Source: Kiloniellaceae bacterium
Lineage (GTDB): Bacteria; Pseudomonadota; Alphaproteobacteria; Kiloniellales; Kiloniellaceae
Length of the DNA stretch: 64,000 bases
NCBI GenBank assembly: GCA_021776195.1
Contig: JAJFGK010000090.1
Location: 11,131-75,130 of the forward strand
Reading direction: 5' to 3'
The notes under the pieces were generated by a model. It made no database searches, had not been told where the DNA came from, and saw only the letters and a program-made list of their open reading frames with translations. Of this stretch, positions 54,758 to 63,469 are shown piece after piece. The number at the start of each line of letters is the position of its first letter. Position 1 is the stretch's first letter. Position numbers and translations under genes: made by a program.

Positions 54758-54771
54758 CGGGCGGATTCGAT

Positions 54772-55791
54772 CTAGCCCTGCGGCCCGAAGCTCTCGTCGA
54801 AGAGGCGCAGCCAGTTGCCGCCGGCGATCCTGGCGACCTCGTCCTCGTTGAAGCCCTTGTGCCGGAGCCCATCGAGGAGGCTCGGGAAGTCGGCTGGCGA
54901 GCGAAACCAGGAGGGCCACTCTGAAAAGGACGCCGAGATCTTCACCGGGCTCTGGCGCGCCCAGCGCCCCGCGCGCCACCAGGTGATCGCCTCGGGCCCA
55001 TGGCCGCTGTAGAAGTCCGTGCCGAAGGCGACGTGATCGACGCCGATCAGATCCACGCTCCAGGCGACCATGTCGCAGAATTCCTCCAGGGTCTGGTTGG
55101 AGCCGCCCTTGGCGATGCGCGGATACATCGAAAGGCCGATGACGCCGCCGCGCTCGGCCAGCGCCTTCAAGAGGACGTTCGACTTGTTGCGGCGCTTAAG
55201 CTCGATCTCGGTTCCGACGAAGGCCTCGGGGTTGGCGTGGGTGAAGGCGACCGGACGCTCCGAGAACTCGATGGCGTCGAGGCTGCTCTTGGCGGCGGTG
55301 TGCGACAGGTCGATCAGCATGCCGACCGCGTTCATTTCGCGGACCAGGTTGCGGCCGTAGAACTGGGAAAGGCCGCGGTCGTCGTCCTCCCAGCAGCCCG
55401 CCGCGATGTGGTTTTGGATGTTGTAGGTGAGCTGGACGATGCGTACCCCCAGGTCGTGGAATATGCGCACCAGATCGATGTCGTCCTCCAGGGGCGAGGT
55501 ATTCTGGAAGCCGTAGAGCACGGCGGTGCGCCCCGAGGCCGCGATGGCCTCGATCTCCTCGGCGCTTCGCGCCAGGGCAATCAGATCGGCATTGTCCCCG
55601 AAAAGGCGGTTCCATTGACCGATGACGCCGAGTGTCTCGCGTGCATTCTCCCAGATCGACAGCGTCACGTGGACACAGCCGATCCCGCCCGCGCGCCACT
55701 CGAGAAAGCGCGCCCGTTCCGGCTGGCTGTACTGCATGGCGTCGATGACGAGCGGCTGCGGGCGGGCTCCGGGTTCGGTCTGCGGGCTCAT
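54772..55791 (-). CDS. Membrane-dipeptidase-family hydrolase with altered metal motif
   Basis: A 339-residue renal-dipeptidase-like barrel. Later motifs agree with the family: YGFQNTSPLEDD, LTYN, MLIDLSHTA, FTHANP and the C-terminal GTDFYSG with GGNWLRLF. The N-terminal H-x-D metal motif is replaced by VIDAMQYS, so metal binding must differ. Proteins of this subgroup recur in proteobacteria with unknown substrates. Start ATG 55791 has AGGA six bases ahead; the frame stays open far upstream through the dehydrogenase gene as a shadow. It is cotranscribed with the FAD-linked dehydrogenase 35 bases upstream. Confidence 0.8.
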   Translation of the reverse strand: MSPQTEPGARPQPLVIDAMQYSQPERARFLEWRAGGIGCVHVTLSIWENARETLGVIGQWNRLFGDNADLIALARSAEEIEAIAASGRTAVLYGFQNTSPLEDDIDLVRIFHDLGVRIVQLTYNIQNHIAAGCWEDDDRGLSQFYGRNLVREMNAVGMLIDLSHTAAKSSLDAIEFSERPVAFTHANPEAFVGTEIELKRRNKSNVLLKALAERGGVIGLSMYPRIAKGGSNQTLEEFCDMVAWSVDLIGVDHVAFGTDFYSGHGPEAITWWRAGRWARQSPVKISASFSEWPSWFRSPADFPSLLDGLRHKGFNEDEVARIAGGNWLRLFDESFGPQG

Positions 55792-55826
55792 GGCATTTCC
55801 TCGTTCGGGCGAAGTCCCAGGCCGTG

Positions 55827-57233
55827 CTAAGCTGCGGGCAGCACCTTGCCGGGGTTCATGATGCCCTGGGGGTCGAGGGCCTGCTTGAGGGACCGCATGA
55901 CAGCGACGCCCTCGCCGTGCTCCTCGGCCATGAACTTGATCTTGCCGCTGCCGACGCCGTGTTCGCCGGTCGAGGTGCCGCCCATGGCCAGGGCCCGCTT
56001 GACCAGGCGGTCGTGCCAGGCCATCGCCCGGGCGCGTTCTTCCGGGTTGTCGTAGTTCGCCAGCGGCCCCATGTGGAAATTGCCGTCGCCCACATGGCCG
56101 ACCACGACGGACCAGAGGCCGGACTCGTCGAGGTCTTTCTTGGCCTCCAGAATGCAGTCCGCGAGGCGCGAGATCGGCACGCAGACATCGGTCGCCATGG
56201 AGCGCTGACCGGGCTTGGCCCGCGCCAGGATGGCGTAGTGGACGTTGTGCCGGGCCTCCCAGAGGGCGGTGCGGTCTTCGGTTTTCGTCGCCCACTTGAA
56301 GGCGCTGCCGCCGAAGTCCTCGGCGATGGCTTTGATCGCCTCGGTCTGCTCGGCGGTCGAGGCGGCAGAGCCGTGCAGCTCGAAGAAGAGGGTGTCGGCG
56401 ACCTCGTAGCCCTCCAGCTTGGAATAGTCGATGACCGCGCTCATGCACTCCCGGTCGAGCAGCTCGATGCGCGCCACCGGCAGGCCGGACTGGATGGTCA
56501 GAATCACCGCATTGACCGCCTCGGCGAGACCGGGAAAGGCGCAGACCGCCGCGGCCATGGTCTCGGGCACCGGCCAGAGCCGCAAGGTGATCTCGGTGAC
56601 GATCCCCAGGGTGCCTTCGCTGCCGACGAAAAGCCGGGTCAGGTCGTAGCCCGAGGAGGACTTGCGCGCCCGGGTGCCGGTCTTGATCACCCGCCCGTCG
56701 GCCAGCACCACGGTCAGGCCCAGCACATTCTCGCGCATGGTACCGTAGCGCACGGCGTTGGTCCCGCTGGCACGGGTCGCGGTCATGCCGCCGATCGAGG
56801 CGTCGGCGCCGGGATCGATGGGAAAGAAAAGGCCGGTGTCGCGCAGGTCGCGGTTCAACTGCTTGCGCGTCACGCCGGCCTGTACGGTGCAGTCCAGGTC
56901 TTCTTGCGAAACCCGCAGGACCGCGTCCATCGCCATCAGGTCGAGGCTGATGCCGCCGCGCACCGCCAGGGCGTTGCCCTCCAGGGAGGTGCCGGCGCCG
57001 TAGGGCACGACCGGCACGCCATGACGCGCGGCGATCTTGACGATGGCGCTGACTTCGTCGGTGCTCTGGGCCGCGACCACCGCGTCGGGCAGGCCGGGCT
57101 CGTGGTAGGCCTCGCCGATGCCGTGGTGCTCGCGCACCGCCATCGCCGTCGACACCCGCTCGCCGAAGGCCGCCCGCAGCTCGTCGAGCGCCGCGGCGAG
57201 ACCCTCGTTCTCGACTTTTTCGGCCAGGCTCAT
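55827..57233 (-). CDS. FAD-linked D-lactate/glycolate-type dehydrogenase
   Basis: A 468-residue GlcD/Dld-like flavoprotein. The FAD-binding PCMH domain shows VPYGAGTSLEGNALAV and PGADASIGGMTATRASGTNA; the C-terminal domain has VGHVGDGNFHMGPL and STGEHGVGSGKIKF with the catalytic His residues. It oxidises a D-2-hydroxy acid and feeds a cytochrome or quinone. Start ATG 57233 has GGAGG five bases upstream. It forms an operon with the dipeptidase-like gene. Confidence 0.9.
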   Translation of the reverse strand: MSLAEKVENEGLAAALDELRAAFGERVSTAMAVREHHGIGEAYHEPGLPDAVVAAQSTDEVSAIVKIAARHGVPVVPYGAGTSLEGNALAVRGGISLDLMAMDAVLRVSQEDLDCTVQAGVTRKQLNRDLRDTGLFFPIDPGADASIGGMTATRASGTNAVRYGTMRENVLGLTVVLADGRVIKTGTRARKSSSGYDLTRLFVGSEGTLGIVTEITLRLWPVPETMAAAVCAFPGLAEAVNAVILTIQSGLPVARIELLDRECMSAVIDYSKLEGYEVADTLFFELHGSAASTAEQTEAIKAIAEDFGGSAFKWATKTEDRTALWEARHNVHYAILARAKPGQRSMATDVCVPISRLADCILEAKKDLDESGLWSVVVGHVGDGNFHMGPLANYDNPEERARAMAWHDRLVKRALAMGGTSTGEHGVGSGKIKFMAEEHGEGVAVMRSLKQALDPQGIMNPGKVLPAA

Positions 57234-57378
57234 GGTGCCCTCCCATGTTCTCTCGTTCACCGGACCGCGATGGTGCCACGCTCTGTCCCGCTCTCCAAGC
57301 CCACTCGCCGAGGCCTTGGCCCCCTCGGGGCGATGCCGTGGCCGGGCACCCCTGCCCAAGGCGAGGCGTGTGAACCTG

Positions 57379-58443
57379 CTATCCGGACGACCGCAGTGGC
57401 CCCGTGGAGCCGCGTACGACCAGCTCTGCCGGTAAATCGATGTGCAGCACCTCGGTCCCCGGGGGATTCGCATTCAGCAGGTAAGCGGCGGTTTGGCGGC
57501 CCATCTCCTCCAACGGGGCGTGGATGGTGGTCAGGCCCGGCGGGATTTCCCTGGCCAGGTCGAGATCGTCGAAGCCGGTGATGGAAAGTTCGTCCGGCAC
57601 CTTGATTTTCAAGGCCGAGGCCTCCAGGAGGGCGCCAAGGGCCAGAATATCGTTGCCGCAAACGACCGCCGTCGGTCGTTTGGGCCGGGCCATGAGTTGG
57701 CGCAGGGCGTCGCGCCCGGCCGCCAGGCTGTAGGGCCTCTCCAGGCAGGAGGCCGGATCGAGGCGCAGATTCTTGCGCCCCAGACCGTCCTGGACCCCCA
57801 AAATACGCTCCCGCGCCCGGTCGTTGCCTTTGGTCATGCCGGCAATCATGGCGAAGGACTGGTGGCCAAGGTCGAGGAGGTAATCGACGACTCTTTGCAT
57901 GGCGCGCCGATTGTCGAATCCAATCGTGGGGCAGGGCGAATCCGGATGGTGCACATAGGTGCTCGCATAACGGATGCCGCGCCGATCCAGCAGATCGTAA
58001 ATCGCCGGGTCTCGATCTTCGCCGGTCAGCATGAGCCCGTCCAATCCGCGCACGATCAGGTTCTCGATCTGGCCGCGCTCGAGGTCCGGCTCATACTCCG
58101 TCGCGGCGAGCAGCAGGGTCTTGCCCCTCGTGGCGAGCTCTTTTTGGAAGGTCTGGATCACGGTCGCGAAAATCGCGTTGTCCAGTGTGGGGATCACCGC
58201 GCCGATGGTGTTGCTGCGCTGGGACGCCAGAGCCCGCGCCGCGCCGTGCGGGGTGTAGCCAAGTTCATTGATCGCCTCCTGGACGCGCTGACGCAGGGCC
58301 GGTTTTATCTTCTCCGGCGCGCTGAAAAAGCGCGAAACGGTCGCCGACGAGACCGCCGCGCGCGTTGCTACATCCGCCAGGGTCGGGAAGTTACCACTTG
58401 GATTCTGCAAGCGCTTGCTTTTGAGTCTATTCGTATCCTCCAT
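57379..58443 (-). CDS. LacI-family transcriptional repressor
   Basis: A 354-residue regulator: helix-turn-helix at about residues 20-45 (TLADVATRAAVSSATVSRFF), the hinge helix GAARALASQRSNTIG, then a sugar-binding-protein-like effector domain. Start ATG 58443 is preferred; GTG/ATG at 58455/58452 are alternatives. Two perfect palindromes of LacI type lie at 58407-58418, inside its own 5' end, and 58560-58571, downstream of the divergent promoter. It therefore probably represses itself and the hps-like operon, releasing on a sulfonate or related inducer. Confidence 0.92.
   Translation of the reverse strand: MEDTNRLKSKRLQNPSGNFPTLADVATRAAVSSATVSRFFSAPEKIKPALRQRVQEAINELGYTPHGAARALASQRSNTIGAVIPTLDNAIFATVIQTFQKELATRGKTLLLAATEYEPDLERGQIENLIVRGLDGLMLTGEDRDPAIYDLLDRRGIRYASTYVHHPDSPCPTIGFDNRRAMQRVVDYLLDLGHQSFAMIAGMTKGNDRARERILGVQDGLGRKNLRLDPASCLERPYSLAAGRDALRQLMARPKRPTAVVCGNDILALGALLEASALKIKVPDELSITGFDDLDLAREIPPGLTTIHAPLEEMGRQTAAYLLNANPPGTEVLHIDLPAELVVRGSTGPLRSSG
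58407..58418. promoter_or_regulatory. LacI-type operator inside the repressor gene
   Basis: GCAAGCGCTTGC is a perfect 12-bp palindrome with the CG-centred AAGCGCTT core of LacI/GalR operators. Its centre is 153 bp from that of the second operator, a spacing compatible with looping. Confidence 0.7.
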
Positions 58444-58519
58444 AACCCACATCACTCCAAGGGCTCACCGATTGGCGCAGTCTTGCAGTCTAGGGCAAGT
58501 CCGCCTTCGACTAAAGGGA

Positions 58520-58549
58520 TTGACATGATGTTGCTCGCGGGCTTATCGT
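58520..58549 (+). promoter_or_regulatory. Promoter of the hps-like operon
   Basis: TTGACA (58520-58525) and TATCGT (58544-58549) are separated by 18 bases. The predicted start near 58556 lies just before the operator at 58560, so bound repressor would block the promoter. Confidence 0.6.
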
Positions 58550-58559
58550 GAGCGAAATT

Positions 58560-58571
58560 GTAAGCGCTTAC
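58560..58571. promoter_or_regulatory. LacI-type operator downstream of the promoter
   Basis: GTAAGCGCTTAC is a perfect palindrome matching the LacI/GalR consensus TGTAAGCGCTTACA almost fully. It sits at about +5 to +16 of the divergent promoter. Confidence 0.8.
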
Positions 58572-58607
58572 TTTTCATCGAAAGGAAATCTTGCGATATC
58601 TTGACGA

Positions 58608-58907
58608 ATGGCGCTGATCGTATCTGCGGCCCTGTTTGCGGTCTTTGGATTGAACATTGTCATCCTCGCCCCGATCCTCAAACCATTGGCCGACAATATC
58701 GGCATGAACGAGAGTCGGTTCTGAGTCATGACGACCACGGCGCGGGGTGTCGGTTTCATCGCCCCACCCCTTGGCCTGAACCTGTTCGTGGTCGCCGGGC
58801 TATCCGGCGAGTCAATTCTCAAGATCGCGGCAGGTGTCGGGCCCGACGCCATCTGCATGTTGGCGGTTGTGCTGTTGATCGCCGGCCTGCCCGAGGTTTC
58901 CACCTGA
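58608..58907 (+). pseudogene. Remnant of a TRAP transporter large permease (DctM) with an in-frame stop
   Basis: The 99 codons match only the C-terminal part of DctM: LAPILKPLADNIGMNESRF, then APPLGLNLFVVAGLSGESI, a pattern diagnostic of TRAP large permeases. Codon 39 is TGA (58722-58724) at a place where relatives have Gly, and the frame resumes unchanged after it. At least three quarters of the gene and the small-subunit and receptor genes are missing. The promoter and a GAAAGGA ribosome-binding site remain ahead, so a deletion fused the operon leader to the dctM tail. In DHPS operons the transporter HpsKLM is a TRAP system, which fits the next gene. Confidence 0.85.
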
Positions 58908-58943
58908 CCTGCTCCCCGACATACTGAAATAGGCACCCTACAA

Positions 58944-60251
58944 ATGACAATCGAGTACCTCAAAAAGGCGGTCCTGACCTCGGCCAGCGGCGCTGGCGAT
59001 GTCAGTGCGACGGTTCAGGCCATACTGGACGAAATAGAGGCCGGCGGCGACGCGGCGGCGCTGAAATTCGCCGCCAAGTTCGACAAGTACAGTGGCAATG
59101 TCCTGGTGACGCGAGAAGAGATCGAAGCCGCCCATGCGGCCGTGCCCGGAAAACTGAAGGATGACATTCGGTATTCACACCAGAACGTGCGCCGCTTTGC
59201 CGAGGCGCAGAAAGAGACGTTGCGCGACATCGAGACCGAGGTTGTCCCAGGGCTGATCGCCGGTCAGCGCAGCATTCCGGTCCGTACGGCCGGTTGCTAT
59301 GTGCCGGGCGGGCGTTACAGCCATGTGGCCTCCGCCATTATGACCGTGACCACGGCCAAAGTGGCGGGTTGCCAAAAAATCGTGGCCTGCTCGCCGCCCC
59401 GCCCCGACGTCGGCATCAACCCGGCGATTATCTACGCCGCCGATATCTGTGGCGCCGACTCGATTCTGGCCCTCGGGGGTGTCCAGGGCGTCGCCGCCAT
59501 GGCTTTCGGGCTCTTTGGTTTGCCCAAAGCCGATATTCTTGTCGGACCCGGAAACCAATTCGTCGCGGAGGCCAAGAGGATCCTTTTCGGCCGGGTCGGG
59601 ATCGATATGTTCGCCGGGCCGACGGACAGTTTGATCCTGGCCGACGACACGGCGGATCCGGAGATTGTCGCCGCCGACCTCGTCGGTCAGGCCGAGCATG
59701 GGTACAATTCGCCGGTTTGGCTCGTCACAGACAGCCGGCCGATTGCCGAACAGGTGCTCGCGCTCGTTCCGCGGCTCATCGCGTCGCTTCCCGACCTCAA
59801 CCGCGAGAATGCCGAGGCCGCATGGCGCGACTTTGCCGAGGTGATCCTTTGCGACAACCGGGAGGAAATGGCGGCGACCGCCGACGACTACGCGCCCGAA
59901 CACCTGAGCGTTCAGGCCGAGGACCTCGATTGGTGGCTCGGCCGCCTGCAGTGCTATGGCTCACTGTTCCTTGGCGAGCAGACCACGGTCGCCTTCGGGG
60001 ACAAGGCGTCGGGCACGAACCACGTGCTGCCGACGTCCGGCGCGGCCCGCTACACGGGTGGCTTGTCCGTCCACAAATACATGAAAATCGTCACCTGGCA
60101 GCGCATGACCCGGGAGGCCAATCGCGATATCGCCCAGGTGACGGCGCGCATATCGCGTCTCGAGGGCATGGAGGGCCATGCCAGGTCCGCCGACGTTCGC
60201 CTCGCGAAATGGTTCCCCGACGAGGCTTTCGACCTGGCCAACGTCGAATGA
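58944..60251 (+). CDS. hpsN: Sulfopropanediol 3-dehydrogenase-like protein (HisD family)
   Basis: A 435-residue HisD-fold dehydrogenase. The catalytic Glu-His of APEHLSV, zinc ligands in GQAEHGYNS and near the SVHKYMK segment, and the GCYVPGGRYSHVASAIM region are present. The last of these, with the N-terminus MTIEYLKKA, matches HpsN, which oxidises (R)-2,3-dihydroxypropane-1-sulfonate to sulfolactate, better than histidinol dehydrogenase; no other his genes are near. The stop overlaps the SDR gene (ATGATG). Sulfolactate cleavage would release sulfite for the apr/soe systems, but no suyAB genes are in the window. Confidence 0.82.
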   Translation: MTIEYLKKAVLTSASGAGDVSATVQAILDEIEAGGDAAALKFAAKFDKYSGNVLVTREEIEAAHAAVPGKLKDDIRYSHQNVRRFAEAQKETLRDIETEVVPGLIAGQRSIPVRTAGCYVPGGRYSHVASAIMTVTTAKVAGCQKIVACSPPRPDVGINPAIIYAADICGADSILALGGVQGVAAMAFGLFGLPKADILVGPGNQFVAEAKRILFGRVGIDMFAGPTDSLILADDTADPEIVAADLVGQAEHGYNSPVWLVTDSRPIAEQVLALVPRLIASLPDLNRENAEAAWRDFAEVILCDNREEMAATADDYAPEHLSVQAEDLDWWLGRLQCYGSLFLGEQTTVAFGDKASGTNHVLPTSGAARYTGGLSVHKYMKIVTWQRMTREANRDIAQVTARISRLEGMEGHARSADVRLAKWFPDEAFDLANVE

Positions 60252-61012
60252 TGTCCGAAATGTTTAGCCTGGCCGGTCGCACCGCCTGCGTGACCGGAGC
60301 CAGTTCCGGCATCGGTCGTCGCATCGCCAGCGTTCTTGCCGGCGCCGGCGCGGCCGTGGTGGGCGTTGCGCGGCGCGAGGCCCAACTGGACCAATGGCGA
60401 AACGAGATCGAGACCGCGGGAGGCCGCGCCGCCGCCTGCGCGGCCGATCTCGCGGATCCCCAGGACCTGCCGAGCGTGGCCAAGCGGATCGGCACGGCAT
60501 TCGGTGCGCCGGATATTCTGGTCAATGCCGCCGGTGTCAACCTGCGCGAGCCGGCGGAGGAGGTTACGCCGCAAAGCTGGCGGACGACCATCGCGGTCAA
60601 TCTCGACACCCCCTTCTTCCTAGCCCAGGCAATGGTGCCGGCCATGCGCGACAAGGGCTGGGGCCGGATCATCAACGTGGCATCGCTCCAGTCGGCCAGG
60701 GCCTTTCCGAAGAGCATTGCCTACGGTGCCTCCAAGGGTGGCGTCGCTCAACTCACCCGCGCGATGGCGGAGGCTTGGTCAGCCCAAGGGGTGACCTGTA
60801 ACGCAATCGCACCGGGTTTCTTTCCGACCGAACTGACGGCACCGGTTTTCGAGGATCGAGCGGCTGCGCAGGCAAATGCCGCGCGGACCTGCATCGGTCG
60901 CAACGGCGACTTGGCGGACTTGGATGGCCCGGTGATTTTTCTCGCCTCGGCCGCCTCGGACTATGTCACCGGGCAGGTCCTCTTCGTCGATGGGGGCTAT
61001 ACCGCCAAGTGA
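60248..61012 (+). CDS. Short-chain dehydrogenase/reductase of the hps-like operon
   Basis: A 254-residue SDR. TGASSGIG is the NAD(P)-binding motif, NAAGVN the structural motif, and Ser...YGASK holds the catalytic Tyr and Lys; the C-terminal FLASAASDYVTGQVLFVDGGY is typical. The acidic residue expected for NAD preference after strand 2 is replaced by Arg-rich ARRE, hinting at NADP. The start overlaps the hpsN stop. In DHPS operons an SDR (HpsO-like) interconverts DHPS isomers through a 2-oxo intermediate, a reasonable role here. Confidence 0.85.
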   Translation: MMSEMFSLAGRTACVTGASSGIGRRIASVLAGAGAAVVGVARREAQLDQWRNEIETAGGRAAACAADLADPQDLPSVAKRIGTAFGAPDILVNAAGVNLREPAEEVTPQSWRTTIAVNLDTPFFLAQAMVPAMRDKGWGRIINVASLQSARAFPKSIAYGASKGGVAQLTRAMAEAWSAQGVTCNAIAPGFFPTELTAPVFEDRAAAQANAARTCIGRNGDLADLDGPVIFLASAASDYVTGQVLFVDGGYTAK

Positions 61013-61020
61013 CGAAATCC

Positions 61021-61215
61021 ATGAAGGTGCTGGTCTACGGCGCGACCCAACAGGCCCAATTCCGCGACGAACCCGCGCCCCGGCCCGGTGTCGGCGAGGC
61101 GCTGGTCGGGATCGAGGCCGCGGGCGGCAGGGCTTGCCGTGGGGTGACAACGCAGCGCGAGTTGGGCTTCGACCAAGCTACGCCCTGTTACCTGGCCCTC
61201 ATGCGTCCGGTCTAA
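61021..61215 (+). pseudogene. Truncated medium-chain zinc alcohol dehydrogenase
   Basis: The first 30 residues (MKVLVYGATQQAQFRDEP then RPGVGEALVGIEAAGG) are the GroES-like start of zinc-dependent medium-chain dehydrogenases. After that, where relatives continue with ICGSD and the zinc ligands, the sequence is unrelated and stops at 65 codons. An HpsP-like dehydrogenase commonly follows this gene pair, so this is probably its remnant after a deletion. The start lies eight bases after the SDR stop. Confidence 0.72.
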
Positions 61216-61260
61216 CTGTCTCGGGCGTCAATCCGGGACGGTCCCGGCGGGCGAAGCCAC

Positions 61261-62172
61261 TCACCCCTCCGCCGCGCGGTGCAACTCGTGGCAGGAGCAG
61301 TGGACGCCGCCGCCGCCCAGGGCGAACATGTCGTAGTCGACGGCGAGGACCTGGAAGCCCTCGGCTTCGAGCTGGGCGTTGACGTTCACGTTGTGCGCCA
61401 TGGAGAGCACCCGCTTGTCGCCCAGGCTGACCAGGTTGCCGCCCAGCTTGACGCAGTCGCCGTACTCGACGCGGATGCGGCGGATGCCCTGGCTGTCGAG
61501 GAACTCCAGGGCATAGGGCGGTAGGGCGTCCTCGCAGACCAGGGCCAGGCCCTGTTCCAGCATCACCACCACCGCGTCCATGTGCACGAACTGGGGCGGC
61601 AGGGGCACGATGAAGGCCTGCCAGTCCTTCTCCTTCAGCCAGCCCGCGACCTGTTCGGCGCCGGCCTTGGTCGAGCGGTCGCCGGTGAAGCCCATCAGGG
61701 CGACGCCGGGTTTTACGATGACGAAGTCGCCGCCCTCGAAATGGTCCGCCGTGACCCACTTCCAGATCGGGATGCCGGCGGCGCGGTAGAACTCCGAGGC
61801 CACGGCGTAATCGCGCCGGCGCGGCGGAGTCTGAATCGAGGCGATCACCGCGCCCCAGGGCGTCATGAAGGAGGAATCGCGGGTAAAGACGCTCGACGGC
61901 AGGCCCTCGTCGGCCTCGAGGAAGTGGCAGTTCACGCCGTTGGCCGTGTAGATGTCGACCATCTCGCGGTGCTGGCGCATGGCCTTTTGCTTATCGAAGC
62001 GGTAGCCCATCTGCTCCTGGTTGGCCTGGGTCACCGCCGAGATGGAATTGAGCGGCACCCAGCGGAAGTGGTCCGGTTTGCCGAGCAGCACGTCGGTCAA
62101 AACCCCGGTCTGCGCCTGGACGCCCCAGGGAACCCCCCGAGGGACCGCGCCGCCACTGTCAATCATGCTCAT
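61261..62172 (-). CDS. DDAH/arginine-deiminase-like amidinohydrolase
   Basis: A 303-residue guanidino-group-modifying enzyme. Key residues of the pentein fold are visible: EGGDFV, the catalytic His of VHMDAVVV, and the nucleophilic Cys in the C-terminal GGGGVHCSCHEL. It would hydrolyse methylated arginine to citrulline plus methylamine, or arginine or a related compound. Start ATG 62172 has AAGGGAG eight bases upstream. It converges on the truncated dehydrogenase. Methylamine release would connect with the dehydrogenase at the window start; that is inference. Confidence 0.85.
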   Translation of the reverse strand: MSMIDSGGAVPRGVPWGVQAQTGVLTDVLLGKPDHFRWVPLNSISAVTQANQEQMGYRFDKQKAMRQHREMVDIYTANGVNCHFLEADEGLPSSVFTRDSSFMTPWGAVIASIQTPPRRRDYAVASEFYRAAGIPIWKWVTADHFEGGDFVIVKPGVALMGFTGDRSTKAGAEQVAGWLKEKDWQAFIVPLPPQFVHMDAVVVMLEQGLALVCEDALPPYALEFLDSQGIRRIRVEYGDCVKLGGNLVSLGDKRVLSMAHNVNVNAQLEAEGFQVLAVDYDMFALGGGGVHCSCHELHRAAEG

Positions 62173-62377
62173 CGCGCCTTGCTCCCTTGCCTGTGTCCCG
62201 CGGTCACGATAGCGAGGCGGGCGTGGCGTGCAAGGCCTTGGAACCAGGGTCGGACCGAGCGAACGGGACCTTGACGGATGTCTTGACCTCTATCGAGGCC
62301 GAGCGGTTAACTGTGCAGATGTTCTTTGGTTAACCAGGATTCTGGTTTTTCAATTATTTGGGAGGAGTGGCGCGGCG

Positions 62378-63469
62378 ATGAGAACCTGCCTCTACGGATC
62401 GACCGCGTTGGTGGCCGCCGGTGCCATGGCTGCGGCCCCCGCCTGTGCGGCGGAGGGCGTCAAGCTTGGCCTCGGCGGTTACTACAACACCTACTTTGCC
62501 GTGGCCGGCTACGACGAGGCGGACAACGACGGTCGAGACTTCACCCCGACCGGTCTCTTCGCCGACGGCGAGGTGCATTTCAAGGGGTCCACGACCCTGG
62601 ACAACGGCATCACCTTCGGTGTTCGGATCGAACTGGAAGCCTTCCAGTCCGGCGACCAGATCGATGAAAACTATGCCTTCATCGAGGGCAGCTTCGGTCG
62701 CTTCGTGATCGGCGGCGAAAACACCGCCGCCTTTATCATGCATCTCAGCGCGCCTGAAGTCGGTGCCCCTCTGAACACCGGCTGGATCACCTCTTTCGTG
62801 CCCCCGGGTCCGAGCTCGACCACCGGCTTTAGGACTCCGTCCCTGTCGACCTTTGTGGATTTTTCCAACGACGACCACGGCATCGACTACTTCTCGCCAC
62901 GGTTTTCCGGCTTCCAGATCGGCGCCTCCTATGTTCCGGCGGCCACGGTCAACGGCGAAGGCAAGAACTTCCCGGTTTTTGCCGACGAGAACACCGAGAT
63001 GCATCACCTCTTTTCGGTCGGCGCCAACTTCGTCGAGTCCTTCAGCGGCATCGATGTGGCCCTTGCCGGTGGCTACCGTCGCGCCGAGGCGTCCGGTGCG
63101 GGCGGCCTGGAAGACCCTCAGCAGTTCTCCGCGGGCCTGAATGTCAGCTTCATCGGCTTCACTCTCGGCGGTTCCTTCGCGCTGGAGGATTCCGACCGGA
63201 CGACCGATGGCTGGTCCGCCGATCTCGGCTTGGCATATGGCATCGGCCCCTGGGCTGTCAGCACCACTGGCTTCTATAGCAAGGTCGAGGGCGCCGCCGC
63301 CGATCCCGACGACGATACCCTTCTGGCGATTTCGGGGGCGGCCTCCTACGCGGTCGGCCCCGGCATCAAGTCCAACTTCACGGTCATCTATGCGGACTGG
63401 GACGACGAGGGCAACGGCACCGACGCCGATGGCGTCGCCGGTATCCTCGGCATGAGGATCGGCTTCTAA
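62378..63469 (+). CDS. Outer-membrane porin
   Basis: A 363-residue trimeric-type porin. It has a signal peptide (residues 1-24, ACA cleavage site), then a mature start with GYYNTYF, alternating beta strands and short acidic loops, and a C-terminal strand ending MRIGF with the terminal Phe needed for BAM-dependent insertion. GGAGGAG lies ten bases before ATG 62378. A near-identical second porin gene follows 351 bases later, so this is a tandem duplication. Confidence 0.9.
   Translation: MRTCLYGSTALVAAGAMAAAPACAAEGVKLGLGGYYNTYFAVAGYDEADNDGRDFTPTGLFADGEVHFKGSTTLDNGITFGVRIELEAFQSGDQIDENYAFIEGSFGRFVIGGENTAAFIMHLSAPEVGAPLNTGWITSFVPPGPSSTTGFRTPSLSTFVDFSNDDHGIDYFSPRFSGFQIGASYVPAATVNGEGKNFPVFADENTEMHHLFSVGANFVESFSGIDVALAGGYRRAEASGAGGLEDPQQFSAGLNVSFIGFTLGGSFALEDSDRTTDGWSADLGLAYGIGPWAVSTTGFYSKVEGAAADPDDDTLLAISGAASYAVGPGIKSNFTVIYADWDDEGNGTDADGVAGILGMRIGF

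Noticed and set aside
55792..57279. Upstream extension of the dipeptidase-like gene to a fusion of about 835 residues
   Set aside because: It is out-of-frame shadow of the FAD-linked dehydrogenase, and a good ribosome-binding site precedes 55791.
58944..60251. Histidinol dehydrogenase of histidine biosynthesis
   Set aside because: The fold matches, but there are no his genes nearby; N-terminus and context (SDR, TRAP remnant, LacI) fit HpsN better.
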